Shown here: positions 36,637-44,922 of the stretch, one piece after another
Numbering within the stretch: position 1 is the stretch's first letter
How the letters are laid out: every line of letters starts with the position of its first letter
Source of the DNA: Streptomyces sp. SAJ15
GTDB taxonomy: Bacteria > Actinomycetota > Actinomycetes > Streptomycetales > Streptomycetaceae
Length of the DNA stretch: 64,000 bases
Direction: 5' to 3'
NCBI RefSeq assembly: GCF_007595705.1
Contig: NZ_NISY01000001.1
Span: 1,054,001 to 1,118,000, forward strand
Program-made: the position numbers and the translations under genes
The notes under the pieces: model-generated
What the model was told of the DNA's origin: nothing
The model's input: only the letters and a program-made list of their open reading frames with translations
Databases searched by the model: none

Positions 36637-38235
36637 ATGGACACACCACGCACCGGCATCCCCCGGCAGCTCGCCGACCGCATGTCGATGGCCGAGCAGC
36701 ACGCCTATCTGCGCGCCCGGTTCTCCCGCCGGCGGGTGCTGCGCACCGGTGCGGCCGGAGCGGGCGCCATGGCCGGCGCGGTGGCGCTGGGCGGGGCCGC
36801 GTGCGGCGCGGAGCGGCCGGCCGCCGCCCCGACACGCGTCACCTCCGCCGCGGCGGGCCGGGTCGACGGCTCGCTGGTGGCCCCGTTCGGGCGCCACCTG
36901 GCGTTCGGCGCCGATCCCCGCACCCAGATGCGGATCTCCTGGCAGGTGCCCCTGGCGGTGCGGAAGCCCTACGTGCGCGTCGGCCTCAAGCCCTGGGAGC
37001 TGAGCCGCAAGATCGAGGCGGAGGTGCGGCGGCTGCACACCCCGCCGCTCAGCGACCGGCTCCCGCCGGTGGAGCAGTACTACCTGCACGCCGCGCTGGA
37101 CGGGCTGCGCCCGGGCGTCACCTACTACTACGGCGTCGGCCACGACGGCTTCGACCCGGCCGACCCGCACCGCCTCTCCACCCTCGGCACCTTCCGCACC
37201 GCCCCCGCCCAGGCCGAGAGGTTCGTCTTCACCGCCTTCGGCGACCAGGGCATCAGCTATGACGCGCTCGCCAACGACCAGCTGATCCTGGGCCAGAACC
37301 CGTCCTTCCATCTGCACGCCGGCGACATCTGCTACGCGGACTCCTCCGGTCAGGGCGAGACCGACGACACCTATGACGCGCGGCTCTGGGACCAGTTCCT
37401 GGCACAGACCGAGTCGGTGGCCGCACGGGTCCCGTGGATGGTCACGACCGGCAACCACGACATGGAGGCGTGGTACTCCCCGGACGGCTACGGCGGTCAG
37501 CTGGCCCGCTGGTCACTGCCCGAGAACGGCCCCGACCCGCGCACGGCACCCGGCGTCTACTCCTTCGTCTACGGAAACCTGGCCGTGGTGGCGCTGGACG
37601 CCAACGACGTCTCGTACGAGATCCCCGCCAACCGGGGGTACACCCAGGGCCGGCAGACCCGCTGGCTGGACCGCCGGCTGGGGGAGCTGCGGAAGGCCCC
37701 CGGCATCGACTTCGTCGTGGTCTTCTTCCACCACTGCGCCTACTCCACCACCAGCGCGCACGCCTCGGACGGCGGCGTCCGCGACGCCTGGGTGCCGCTC
37801 TTCGAGAAACACCGGGTGGACCTGGTGGTCAACGGACACAACCACGTCTACGAGCGGACCGACGCCATTCGGCGTGGCGGGGAGTCCCGTCCGGTGCCGA
37901 TCGGCGGGGAGACCGACCCCACGCGCGACGGGATCGTCTACGCCACCGCGGGCGGCGCCGGCGCCCGGCTGTACTCCTTCCCGGTCCCCGACAGCTATGA
38001 GGGACACGAGAAGGACCTGGACCACGTGGACACCTACCACTGGACCAGGGGTCGGCAGAAGAGCCCGGAACAGGTGGAGTGGTCGCGGGTCCGCTACACC
38101 GGCTTCTCGTTCCTCGCGGTGGAGGTCGATCCGGGCGGGCGCGCGCCGCGGATGAGGGTCACCACGCTGGCGGAGTCGGGCGAGCGGGTCGACCACTTCA
38201 CGATCACCCGCCCGCGCCGCACCCGACCTCAGTGA
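36637..38235 (+). CDS. Tat-exported purple acid phosphatase-like metallophosphoesterase
   Basis: 532 residues. A twin-arginine signal (SRRRVLRTGAAGAG, ~30-55) is followed by a Cys (GAACG) that may make it a lipoprotein. Then comes an N-terminal fibronectin-like domain of purple acid phosphatases (LAFGADPRTQMRISWQ, GLRPGVTYYYGVG) and a calcineurin-like catalytic domain with the metal ligands in order: FGDQG, GDICYAD, TTGNHDME, FFHHCAYS, and VNGHNHVYERT. Probably releases phosphate from organic esters outside the cell. The stop codon overlaps the end of a convergent small gene by seven bases. Confidence 0.92.
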   Translation: MDTPRTGIPRQLADRMSMAEQHAYLRARFSRRRVLRTGAAGAGAMAGAVALGGAACGAERPAAAPTRVTSAAAGRVDGSLVAPFGRHLAFGADPRTQMRISWQVPLAVRKPYVRVGLKPWELSRKIEAEVRRLHTPPLSDRLPPVEQYYLHAALDGLRPGVTYYYGVGHDGFDPADPHRLSTLGTFRTAPAQAERFVFTAFGDQGISYDALANDQLILGQNPSFHLHAGDICYADSSGQGETDDTYDARLWDQFLAQTESVAARVPWMVTTGNHDMEAWYSPDGYGGQLARWSLPENGPDPRTAPGVYSFVYGNLAVVALDANDVSYEIPANRGYTQGRQTRWLDRRLGELRKAPGIDFVVVFFHHCAYSTTSAHASDGGVRDAWVPLFEKHRVDLVVNGHNHVYERTDAIRRGGESRPVPIGGETDPTRDGIVYATAGGAGARLYSFPVPDSYEGHEKDLDHVDTYHWTRGRQKSPEQVEWSRVRYTGFSFLAVEVDPGGRAPRMRVTTLAESGERVDHFTITRPRRTRPQ

Positions 38236-38369
38236 CCGGTGGAGCCGCCGTTGTCGCGGCGGTCGAGCGCCCGCTGCAGCGCGGCGGCGGCGTTCTTCCG
38301 GTCGGCGTCGAGGTGGTCGGTCTTGCGGCGGACGGTGTGGCGGGCGCGGCGGACGGCGGTCTCGGCCAT
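38229..38369 (-). CDS. 46-residue basic protein of unknown function
   Basis: Short, Arg/Lys/Asp-rich protein (MAETAVRRARHTVRRKTDHL, then a probable helix NAAAALQRALDRRDNG). ATG 38369 is preceded at eight bases by agaggaga, a strong ribosome site, which is the main support for translation. Its end overlaps the convergent phosphatase gene. No recognised domain. Confidence 0.55.
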   Translation of the reverse strand: MAETAVRRARHTVRRKTDHLDADRKNAAAALQRALDRRDNGGSTGH

Positions 38370-39059
38370 GGTCACGGTCTCCTCTTGCTGTTGAGAGCCC
38401 CGAGAAAGTGGACATGAAGCCGTGAGGGGCGGGGGCCGGGGTGCGGCAGGGGTCACCTGCGCCCGCACCGGGCCGCATCCGCCGTCGCTGGATGGAGCGA
38501 CATGTTCGGCTTCCACCAACGTAAGCCAGCGGAGCCGGGCTGTCTGCACAATTAGTCGGACGTCCTACTATCTGAGACGCGGAGTTCCGCCAGGGGCGCG
38601 GCCGGACGCGGCGCCCCGGTCGGGTGGCGGCCCGCGGGGGCGGATGCGCCCAGGGTCCTGATCTGTGCCGCACGGCTCGGCTGTCCGGGTGGCTCGCCCG
38701 TCCGGGGCGCCGCGGCCGGAGGGCTGGGTGGCAGGGTGGCCGGGCGGCTCGGAGCGTGTCGTTGTCGCGGGTCCCGCGCGGCCCCCGGCGAGCGCGCCGA
38801 CGAGCGCCCCCCGAGTGCCCTCGACGCGTGCCCGAAGACGCGCGGAGTGCCGCCTTCCCACCCTGGCGCGAGCGCGCCGGGTGCCTCGGCTGACGCCCCG
38901 CCAACCGCCATCTCGGCTTGACCGATGACGGCCCGTTGTGCGCCCGGCCCGGTTCCCAGGTCACGGGCGGGTTACGGGCGGTCCGCCGACACCCGCTCAG
39001 TCACCGTACAAATCCCCCTACTTCCGTCATGACGGGCGTGGCGCGCCCGGCGTGCTAAG
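38370..39059. other. Non-coding gap
   Basis: No supported gene. Open frames on both strands here are Arg/Pro/Ala-rich and mutually overlapping. The stretch holds an operator-like palindrome (38553-38570) and a 12-base perfect palindrome ccgtcatgacgg at 39024-39035. Confidence 0.5.
38553..38570. promoter_or_regulatory. Operator-like 18-bp palindrome
   Basis: TAGTCGGAC/GTCCTACTA: half-sites match at eight of nine positions with no spacer. It resembles GntR-family operators in form. It is 184 bases upstream of the small gene on the minus strand and far from the next plus-strand gene. Confidence 0.45.
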
Positions 39060-39077
39060 CCGTGAATAAGTTCACAA
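39060..39077. promoter_or_regulatory. Crp-like binding site upstream of the c-di-AMP riboswitch
   Basis: CCGTGAATAAGTTCACAA contains GTGA-N6-TCAC, and cGTGA-N6-TCACA fits the Crp consensus at nine of ten positions. The same bases match the Rex operator TTGTGAA-N4-TTCACAA at 12 of 14 fixed positions. It lies ~100 bases upstream of the riboswitch. I favour Crp because cell-wall hydrolase genes of this class are Crp targets in actinobacteria. Confidence 0.5.
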
Positions 39078-39173
39078 GTGATCGTTTCAGCTCGGTATTC
39101 CGGCCGTTCATGACGCAGTATCCATAACCGTTGTTCAGTCCCCGTCATCCCGACGGGGCGATCCGGACGGACG

Positions 39174-39350
39174 CCGAGTCCTGCCACCGCCCGGATCCAC
39201 GCTCGGAAACCACGAGTTCGGCAGGAGCGGGAGACCCAAGCACGACGGGCCACGAAACCGGTGGCCCTTGGGGTGAAGCCACGTATGTGGCCGGGCAACT
39301 TCGCCAGCCCGAACCCGACAGGTCATCTTTCGTAGGCGGATGACGAAGGG
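39174..39350 (+). ncRNA. ydaO/yuaA-type cyclic-di-AMP riboswitch
   Basis: The region contains the conserved parts of the class in order: gagacccaagc, a variable stem (gggccac/gtggccc), cttggggtgaagcc, a second variable stem, ggccgggcaacttcgcc, agcccgaacccgacagg, and the closing cgtaggcgg...gacgaaggg. In Streptomyces this riboswitch precedes cell-wall hydrolase genes and turns them off when c-di-AMP is high. Limits are approximate. A small hairpin ccccgtc/gacgggg (39140-39158) sits just before it. Confidence 0.88.
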
Positions 39351-39357
39351 CTCTTGC

Positions 39358-39855
39358 ATGTCCACGCGTTCTCCGCGTACTCGCATACCCGCGCTCATCT
39401 CCAAGGCCGGGGCGACCTGTGCCCTGACCACCGCGGCTGTCGCCGCGACCGCCCTCGTGCCCGTCATGTCGGCCGAGGCCCAGGCTGCCACCCAGGCCAA
39501 GCCGGCACCGGCCAAGACGGCGTTGAAGGTCGCCGCCTCGAAGAAGGGGGCTCCCTACCGCTGGGGCGCCACGGGGCCGAACGCCTTCGACTGCTCGGGG
39601 CTGACCCAGTACTCGTACAAGAAGGCGGGCAAGAAGCTGCCGCGCACGGCGGCTTCGCAGTACAACAAGACCCGGCATATCTCCAGGGGCTCCCGCAAGG
39701 CGGGTGACCTGGTGTTCTTCCACTCCGGCTCGAACGTCTACCACGTGGGCATCTACGCCGGTCAGGGCAAGATCTGGCACTCTCCGAAGCCCGGCAAGTC
39801 GGTGCGGCTGGAGAAGATCTGGACCAGCCAGGTCTGGTACGGCCGGGTCAGGTAG
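39358..39855 (+). CDS. Secreted NlpC/P60 cell-wall endopeptidase
   Basis: 165 residues: a signal peptide (residues ~1-45, ending SAEAQAA), a short Lys/Ala/Pro linker, and an NlpC/P60 domain. The catalytic triad is Cys79 in FDCSGLTQYSY, His129 in YHVGIYAG, and a third polar residue at His141 in IWHSP. It cleaves peptidoglycan stem peptides. The start at ATG 39358 is chosen because gaaggg lies eight bases upstream; ATG 39340 falls inside the conserved riboswitch. There is no binding module (LysM or SH3), so it is a minimal enzyme. Expression depends on the riboswitch and probably the Crp-like site. Confidence 0.92.
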   Translation: MSTRSPRTRIPALISKAGATCALTTAAVAATALVPVMSAEAQAATQAKPAPAKTALKVAASKKGAPYRWGATGPNAFDCSGLTQYSYKKAGKKLPRTAASQYNKTRHISRGSRKAGDLVFFHSGSNVYHVGIYAGQGKIWHSPKPGKSVRLEKIWTSQVWYGRVR

Positions 39856-39914
39856 GCCGAGGAGGTCAGGTCAGACGGACATCTCCCTTGCGGTGCGGCG
39901 GCGCCGCAATGGAA

Positions 39915-39954
39915 ACCGCCCCCCTGCCGGTGTGAGGACCGGCAGGGGGGCGGT
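39915..39954. terminator. Bidirectional terminator
   Basis: Perfect 17-bp stem (39915-39931 with 39938-39954; arm accgcccccctgccggt) and six-base loop between the convergent NlpC/P60 and P5C dehydrogenase genes. Confidence 0.9.
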
Positions 39955-39989
39955 GTCTTGGGACGGACGCGCCGTCAGCCCGTCGGGGC

Positions 39990-41630
39990 TCAGCCCATGT
40001 GCGGGTAGCGGTAGTCCGTCGGCGGGACCAGCGTCTCCTTGATGGCGCGGGTCAGCGTCCAGCGCATCAGGTTCTGCGGGGCGCCCGCCTTGTCGTTGGT
40101 GCCGGAGGCGCGGCCGCCGCCGAAGGGCTGCTGGCCGACGACGGCGCCGGTCGACTTGTCGTTGATGTAGAAGTTGCCCGCGGCGAAGCGGAGCTTCTCC
40201 ATCGTGTACGCGGCGGCGGCGCGGTCGTTGGCGATGACCGCGCCGGTCAGGGCGTAGTCCGAGACCGACTCCATCTGGGTCAGCATCTCGTCGTACTTCT
40301 CGTCCGAGCTGTCGTCGTACACGTACACCGCGAGGATCGGGCCGAAGTACTCGGCCTTGAAGACCTCGTTCTCCGGGTCCGTGCACTCGATGACGGTCGG
40401 GCGCACGAAGTAGCCCACCGAGTCGTCGTAGCTGCCGCCGGCGATGATCGTGCAGCTCGGGTCGGCGGCGGCGCGGTCGATCGCGGCCTTGTTCTTGGCG
40501 AAGGCGCGGTCGTCGATGACGGCACCGATGAAGTTCGACAGATCGGTGACGTCACCCATGGTGATGCCGTCGACCTCGGCCGCGAACTCCTCCTTGAAGC
40601 CGTCGTTCCAGATGGAGGCCGGGATGTACGCGCGCGAGGACGCGGAGCACTTCTGGCCCTGGAACTCGAAGGAGCCGCGGGTCAGCGCGGTCTTCAGCGC
40701 GGCGCGGTCGGCGCTCGGGTGCGCCACCACGAAGTCCTTGCCGCCCGTCTCGCCGACGATGCGCGGGTAGGAGCGGTACTTCTCGATGTTGTTGCCGACC
40801 GTCTTCCACAGGTGCTGGAAGGTCTTGGTCGAGCCGGTGAAGTGGATGCCCGCCAGGTCGCGGTGGTTCAGGGCCACCTCGGAGACGGCCAGGCCGTCGC
40901 CCGTCACCAGGTTGATGACGCCCTTCGGCAGGCCGGCCTCCTCCAGGAGCTGCATGAGCAGCACGGCGGAGTGCGTCTGCGTCGGGGACGGCTTCCACAC
41001 GACCACGTTGCCCATCAGGGCCGGGGCGGTCGGCAGGTTGCCCGCGATCGCGGTGAAGTTGAAGGGGGTGATCGCGTAGACGAAGCCCTCCAGCGGGCGG
41101 TGGTCCATGCGGTTCCACACGCCCGGCGCGTTGGCCGGGGGCTGCTCGGCCAGGATCTGGCGGGCGTACGCGACGTTGAAGCGCCAGAAGTCGACGAGCT
41201 CGCAGGGGGTGTCGATCTCGGCCTGCTGGGCGGTCTTGGACTGGCCCAGCATGGTCGAGGCGGCCATCGTCTCGCGCCAGGGGCCGGCCAGCAGCTCGGC
41301 GGCGCGCAGGATGATCGCCGCGCGGTCGTCGAAGGAGGTCGCGCGCCAGGCCGGGGCGGCGGCCAGGGCGGCGTCGACGGCGTCCCGGGCGTCGGCCTCG
41401 GTGGCGTTGGCGTAGGTACCGAGCACCGCGGAGTGGTTGTGCGGCTGCACCACGTCGAAGCGCTCACCGCCGCCCATCCGCTTCACGCCGCCGATGGTCA
41501 TCGGCAGCTCGATCGGGTTCTGGCCCAGCTCCTTGAGCTTGGTTTCCAGGCGGGCGCGCTCCGGGGTACCGGGGGCGTAGGTGTGCACCGGCTCGTTGAC
41601 CGGCACGGGGACCTGGGTCACAGCGTCCAT
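39990..41630 (-). CDS. pruA: L-glutamate gamma-semialdehyde (P5C) dehydrogenase
   Basis: 546-residue aldehyde dehydrogenase that oxidises glutamate semialdehyde to glutamate, the second step of proline breakdown. Seen: VVWKPSPTQTHSA (NAD site), FTGSTKTFQHL, the Glu general base in VGETGGKDFVV, and the nucleophile Cys in FQGQKCSASSRAY. The C-terminal end PHMG and the length fit the actinobacterial PruA subfamily. ATG 41630 is preceded by aaggaga. Downstream of proline dehydrogenase on the same strand, separated by a 92-bp tandem repeat. Confidence 0.95.
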   Translation of the reverse strand: MDAVTQVPVPVNEPVHTYAPGTPERARLETKLKELGQNPIELPMTIGGVKRMGGGERFDVVQPHNHSAVLGTYANATEADARDAVDAALAAAPAWRATSFDDRAAIILRAAELLAGPWRETMAASTMLGQSKTAQQAEIDTPCELVDFWRFNVAYARQILAEQPPANAPGVWNRMDHRPLEGFVYAITPFNFTAIAGNLPTAPALMGNVVVWKPSPTQTHSAVLLMQLLEEAGLPKGVINLVTGDGLAVSEVALNHRDLAGIHFTGSTKTFQHLWKTVGNNIEKYRSYPRIVGETGGKDFVVAHPSADRAALKTALTRGSFEFQGQKCSASSRAYIPASIWNDGFKEEFAAEVDGITMGDVTDLSNFIGAVIDDRAFAKNKAAIDRAAADPSCTIIAGGSYDDSVGYFVRPTVIECTDPENEVFKAEYFGPILAVYVYDDSSDEKYDEMLTQMESVSDYALTGAVIANDRAAAAYTMEKLRFAAGNFYINDKSTGAVVGQQPFGGGRASGTNDKAGAPQNLMRWTLTRAIKETLVPPTDYRYPHMG

Positions 41631-41705
41631 GGTGGCCGTTGTCTCCTTCGATCGAGGGATGTGCGAGGGGGCGGGGTGTCGGCGGCTGGCGAGTGCGGGC
41701 GGTCG

Positions 41706-41915
41706 GCCGCGGCTGACCAGCGAGTGCAGGAAGGCCGCTGTTCCCGGGGGACGACCCCCGGACCCCCAGCCGGCCTGCCCGCTGCTCACCGTCGTCAGCC
41801 GCGGCTGACCAGCGAGCGCAGGAAGGCTGCAGTTCCCGGGGGGCGACCCCCGGACCCCCAGCCGGCCTGCCCGCTGCTCACCGTCGTCAGCCGCGGCTGA
41901 CCAGGGAGCGCAGGA
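41706..41915. repeat. 92-bp tandem repeat between proline dehydrogenase and pruA
   Basis: The segment starting gccgcggctgaccag occurs at 41706, 41798 and 41890, exactly 92 bases apart. The third copy is the real 3' end of the proline dehydrogenase gene (codons for LRSLVSRG and stop); the other two repeat that end plus the following intergenic DNA. Each full unit also holds a ccggggg/cccccgg hairpin. Confidence 0.9.
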
Positions 41916-42813
41916 AGAACACGAGGTTCGCGGGGCGCTCCGCGAGGCGGCGCATGAAGTATCCATACCAGTCTGTTCCATACGGGATGTAAATCCGCAT
42001 ACGGTGACCTTCCGATACGAGTCGCTGCTGCTCGGCCTCGCGGATGCCGTACAGCATCTGGAACTCGTACTCGTCGAGCTTGCGCCCGTACTGGCTGCCG
42101 AGCTCCTGCGCGATGGCGACCATGCGCGGGTCGTGCGAGCCGATCATGGGGTAGCCGTCGCCGGCCATCAGGATCTTCAGGCAGCGGACGTACGCCTTGT
42201 CGACCTCGTGCTTGTCCTGGAAGGCGACGCTCGCGGGCTCCTTGTACGCGCCCTTGACCAGGCGCACGCGGGAGCCTTCCCCGGCGAGCGCGTGGCAGTC
42301 CTCCTCGGTGCGGAACAGGTAGGACTGCACGACGGCGCCGGTCTGCGGGAAGCGCTTCCGCAGCTCGGCCAGGATGGCCAGGGTGGAGTCGACCGTGGTG
42401 TGGTCCTCCATGTCCAGGGTGACCGTGGTGCCGATCTCGGCGGCGGCCTCGACGACGGGCGTCACGTTCTTCAGGGCCAGCTCGTGGCCGCCCGGCAGCG
42501 CCTGGCCGAAGGCGGAGAGCTTGACGGACATCTCGGCCTTGGCGCCCAGCTCCAGCGGGGCGAGGGCCTCGGTGAGCGCGAGGTAGGCGTCGCGGTTGCG
42601 CAGCGCCTCGGCGGGGTCGGTGATGTCCTCGCCCAGGTGGTCGAGGGTGACCTCCATGCCGCGGTCGGCCAGCGACCGTACGGCGTTCATGGACTCGTCC
42701 AGCCGCTCACCGGCGACGAAGCGGTCCACCACGGGGCGGGTGACCGGCGTGGCCGAGACGATACGGCGGATGGCGTCGCTGCGCGAGGCGGCGAGCAGCA
42801 CGGGACCCAGCAC
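41887..42813 (-). CDS. Proline dehydrogenase (monofunctional)
   Basis: 308-residue FAD-dependent TIM-barrel enzyme that oxidises proline to pyrroline-5-carboxylate and passes electrons to the respiratory chain. Motifs: SVKLSAFGQ, TVTLDMEDHTTVDSTL, VRLVKGAYKEP, IGSHDPRM and QMLYGIRE, with RIYIPYGTDWYGYFMRRLAERP near the C-terminus supplying substrate-binding Arg residues. GTG 42813 is supported by ggaggtg six bases upstream. Forms an operon with pruA; the divergent PucR protein is the likely regulator. Confidence 0.94.
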   Translation of the reverse strand: MLGPVLLAASRSDAIRRIVSATPVTRPVVDRFVAGERLDESMNAVRSLADRGMEVTLDHLGEDITDPAEALRNRDAYLALTEALAPLELGAKAEMSVKLSAFGQALPGGHELALKNVTPVVEAAAEIGTTVTLDMEDHTTVDSTLAILAELRKRFPQTGAVVQSYLFRTEEDCHALAGEGSRVRLVKGAYKEPASVAFQDKHEVDKAYVRCLKILMAGDGYPMIGSHDPRMVAIAQELGSQYGRKLDEYEFQMLYGIREAEQQRLVSEGHRMRIYIPYGTDWYGYFMRRLAERPANLVFFLRSLVSRG

Positions 42814-42927
42814 GGGGCACCTCCATGGACGGTTCTTCGGGGGTTGCCGCGGCCACGGCATACACGTGGGTCGCGGCGGCAAGGTGAGCCACCGTGAAAC
42901 ATAAGGATCCCGCCAGACGACGACCAT

Positions 42928-42939
42928 CGACAGCTGTCG
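42928..42939. promoter_or_regulatory. Palindrome in the proline-gene divergent region
   Basis: Perfect 12-base palindrome cgacagctgtcg in the 270-base region between proline dehydrogenase and the PucR gene. A possible site for the PucR regulator; short enough that chance cannot be excluded. Confidence 0.35.
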
Positions 42940-43083
42940 GGCATTCGTGGCCGAGATCTCAGACAGATGTATGACAATGGGGACCGGGCGCTTCACTCGG
43001 GTGCGTCCCTCGCCGGGTGGCGCCGACGGGGCGCGGAGCGCCGGAGGAGAGCGCCGGAGGAGTGGAAGGGAGCGGCACGGCCG

Positions 43084-44547
43084 ATGCGCGGCGACTACCA
43101 GCAGCTCGTGGACGAGATCTCGGCCGTGCTCGGCGCGCCCGCCACCCTGGAGGACCGCGACTTCGCCCTGATCGCCTTCGGGGCGCACGACAGCGGCGAC
43201 ATCGGTGAGCTGGCGCTTGACCCGGTGCGCACCCGCTCGATCCTCCAGCGGCGCTCCACGGCGGCGGTGCGGACCTGGTTCGAGGGGTTCGGCATCGCCC
43301 GGGCCCAGGCGCCGCTGAGGATCCCGCCGGACCCGGCGGCCGGGGTCTTCATGGGCCGCATCTGCCTCCCCGCCCGCCACCAGGGCGTGGTGCGCGGCTA
43401 TGTCTGGCTGCTGGACGACGGCCATCTGGCCGATCTGGAGCTGGGCGGCCGCGGCACCCCGCCGGACCCGCGGCTGGCCCAGGCCATGGAGACCGCCGCG
43501 CGCATCGGGGCGCTGCTGGCCGCCGAGGCGCGGGCCGGCGCGGAGCTCGGCGAGCTGCTCCGGGAGCTGCTGACCGGTCCGCCCGGCGGCCGGGACATGG
43601 CGCGGGCGGGGCTGCGCGGCGCGCTGCGCGTCACGGCGGACGGCCCGCTGGCCCTGGTCGCGGTGCTGCCCTGGGCCACCGGCGAGGACGGCGACGCCTC
43701 CCCGTCTCCGAACATCCCCGGCGTCGTCGCCGTGGCCCCCGTTCCCCCGTCCGGCGTGGCGAGCCCCTCCGGCGCCGCGGGCGCCTCGGGCGGTGACGGC
43801 TGCCTCGCCGCGCTGGTCAGGCTGCGCACCGGAACCGCCGTGGACCCGGCCCGCACCGCGGCCGAGCGGCTGCTGAGCTCACCCCGCGCGGACGCGGTCG
43901 GGGGCGGCGGCCCGGCCCCCGAGCCCCGGTTCTCGGGCGCCCCCGCCCCCGGCAACCCGAGCTCCGGAGCCCCGGCCTCGGGGTCCCCGGCCCCTGCCGA
44001 CGGCCGTGGACGCGGCTTCGCGGGGAACGCCGGCTCCGCCGCGGCGGCCCGCGGTCGGACCGGCGTAGGCGGCGACGCGGCGGCGACCGGCCGTGGCACC
44101 GCGGCGGGTCGCGCCAAGGTCACCGTGGCGGAGGGGCGGGCCGTGGCCGGGGTGAGCGATCCGCGCCGCGGGCTGGACGAGCTCCCCGCCGCCTGGTGGG
44201 AGGCGCTGGCCGCCGCGCACGCCGCGCGGGCCGAACCACGGCTGGGCCCGGTGGCCTCATGGGCGGACGTCGGCCCGTACCGGCTGCTGTCCCACCTGCC
44301 CGCGACCGGCCCGGACCCCGCCGTACGCCCCCTCCTGGAGCGCGCCCACACCGAACTGGCCCGCACCGCCGAGGCGTTCCTGGACTGCGCCGGTCAGGCC
44401 GGCCGTACCGCCCAGGCCCTGGGCATCCACCGGCAGACCCTCTACTACCGGCTCTCCCGCGTCGAGCAGCTCACCGGCCTGGACCTCGACGACGGGGAAC
44501 ACCGGCTGCTGCTCCACATGGCCCTCAAGGCGGCCCGACTGCGCTGA
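43084..44547 (+). CDS. PucR-family regulator of proline catabolism
   Basis: 487 residues. The N-terminal ~220 residues form a sensor region ([20 protein letters not shown], with VWLLDDGHL in a GAF-like fold). The C-terminal 60 residues are the PucR helix-turn-helix ([38 protein letters not shown]). Between them, residues ~225-360 are Gly/Ala/Pro/Ser-rich low complexity, unusually long for the family. It is divergent from the proline dehydrogenase gene, which makes proline-responsive activation its most likely job. ATG 43084 has ggaagggag ten bases upstream. Confidence 0.88.
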   Translation: MRGDYQQLVDEISAVLGAPATLEDRDFALIAFGAHDSGDIGELALDPVRTRSILQRRSTAAVRTWFEGFGIARAQAPLRIPPDPAAGVFMGRICLPARHQGVVRGYVWLLDDGHLADLELGGRGTPPDPRLAQAMETAARIGALLAAEARAGAELGELLRELLTGPPGGRDMARAGLRGALRVTADGPLALVAVLPWATGEDGDASPSPNIPGVVAVAPVPPSGVASPSGAAGASGGDGCLAALVRLRTGTAVDPARTAAERLLSSPRADAVGGGGPAPEPRFSGAPAPGNPSSGAPASGSPAPADGRGRGFAGNAGSAAAARGRTGVGGDAAATGRGTAAGRAKVTVAEGRAVAGVSDPRRGLDELPAAWWEALAAAHAARAEPRLGPVASWADVGPYRLLSHLPATGPDPAVRPLLERAHTELARTAEAFLDCAGQAGRTAQALGIHRQTLYYRLSRVEQLTGLDLDDGEHRLLLHMALKAARLR

Positions 44548-44681
44548 GCGACGCCGACGACACCCGGGACGTCTACGTCAGCCGCTGACAGCGCCCGGAG
44601 GCGAACCGGGCCAAAAGACGCGAGCGCCCAGAATCTGAGACAGCGTGCGGCGCGGGGGTGGTGGTGTGCCAGACTGCCCCC

Positions 44682-44732
44682 GTGCTCTCGTTCGCCATGA
44701 TTATTGGCAGCAGGCGCGCCGGTCCGCAGTGA
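44682..44732 (+). CDS. cimA attenuator leader peptide
   Basis: Short frame with two possible starts: GTG 44682 (16 residues) or ATG 44697 (11 residues, MIIGSRRAGPQ). Both contain consecutive Ile codons att att, rare in this genome where atc dominates. CAGACT (44670-44675) is a fair -10 placed so that transcription would begin at GTG 44682, giving a leaderless start as at ilvB. A U-tract terminator follows before cimA. CimA commits carbon to isoleucine, so Ile-tRNA control makes sense. Confidence 0.65.
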   Translation: MLSFAMIIGSRRAGPQ

Positions 44733-44737
44733 CCGCC

Positions 44738-44761
44738 CCGTACCACCACCATCCGGTACGG
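44738..44761 (+). promoter_or_regulatory. Pause/antiterminator hairpin in the cimA leader
   Basis: Seven-bp stem ccgtacc/ggtacgg (44738-44744 with 44755-44761), starting six bases after the leader stop codon. Its position fits the first hairpin of an attenuator. Confidence 0.5.
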
Positions 44762-44793
44762 CGCGGCCACCGTGCCCCCAGACCCGCGCGCAG

Positions 44794-44820
44794 ACCTCTC
44801 GCACCCGCGAGAGGTTTTTT
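44794..44820 (+). terminator. cimA attenuator terminator
   Basis: Eight-bp stem acctctcg/cgagaggt (44794-44801 with 44808-44815), six-base loop, and a run of six T residues at 44815-44820. With the ilvB one it is one of only two clear U-tract terminators I noted in the window. Confidence 0.85.
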
Positions 44821-44922
44821 CGTTTCCCGGCCGACCCCGTCGGGGACGCGGAGCGCGAGGGATCATAGGAGGGCGCGGAGCCGGTTATTCCGGTAGACCG
44901 AGACCTCAGGAGTCCAGACAGC

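Noticed and set aside
38580..38940. Plus-strand frames of 60-90 codons in the gap before the NlpC/P60 gene
   Set aside because: Three overlapping frames of Arg/Pro/Ala-rich sequence, none with a ribosome site or recognisable motif.
39340..39357. ATG 39340 as the start of the NlpC/P60 gene
   Set aside because: It lies inside the conserved 3' part of the c-di-AMP riboswitch and has no well-spaced ribosome site, whereas ATG 39358 has gaaggg at eight bases.
44640..44922. A T-box riboswitch upstream of cimA
   Set aside because: No T-box consensus bulge or specifier-loop architecture is visible; a short peptide with Ile codons, a pause hairpin and a terminator explains the region better.
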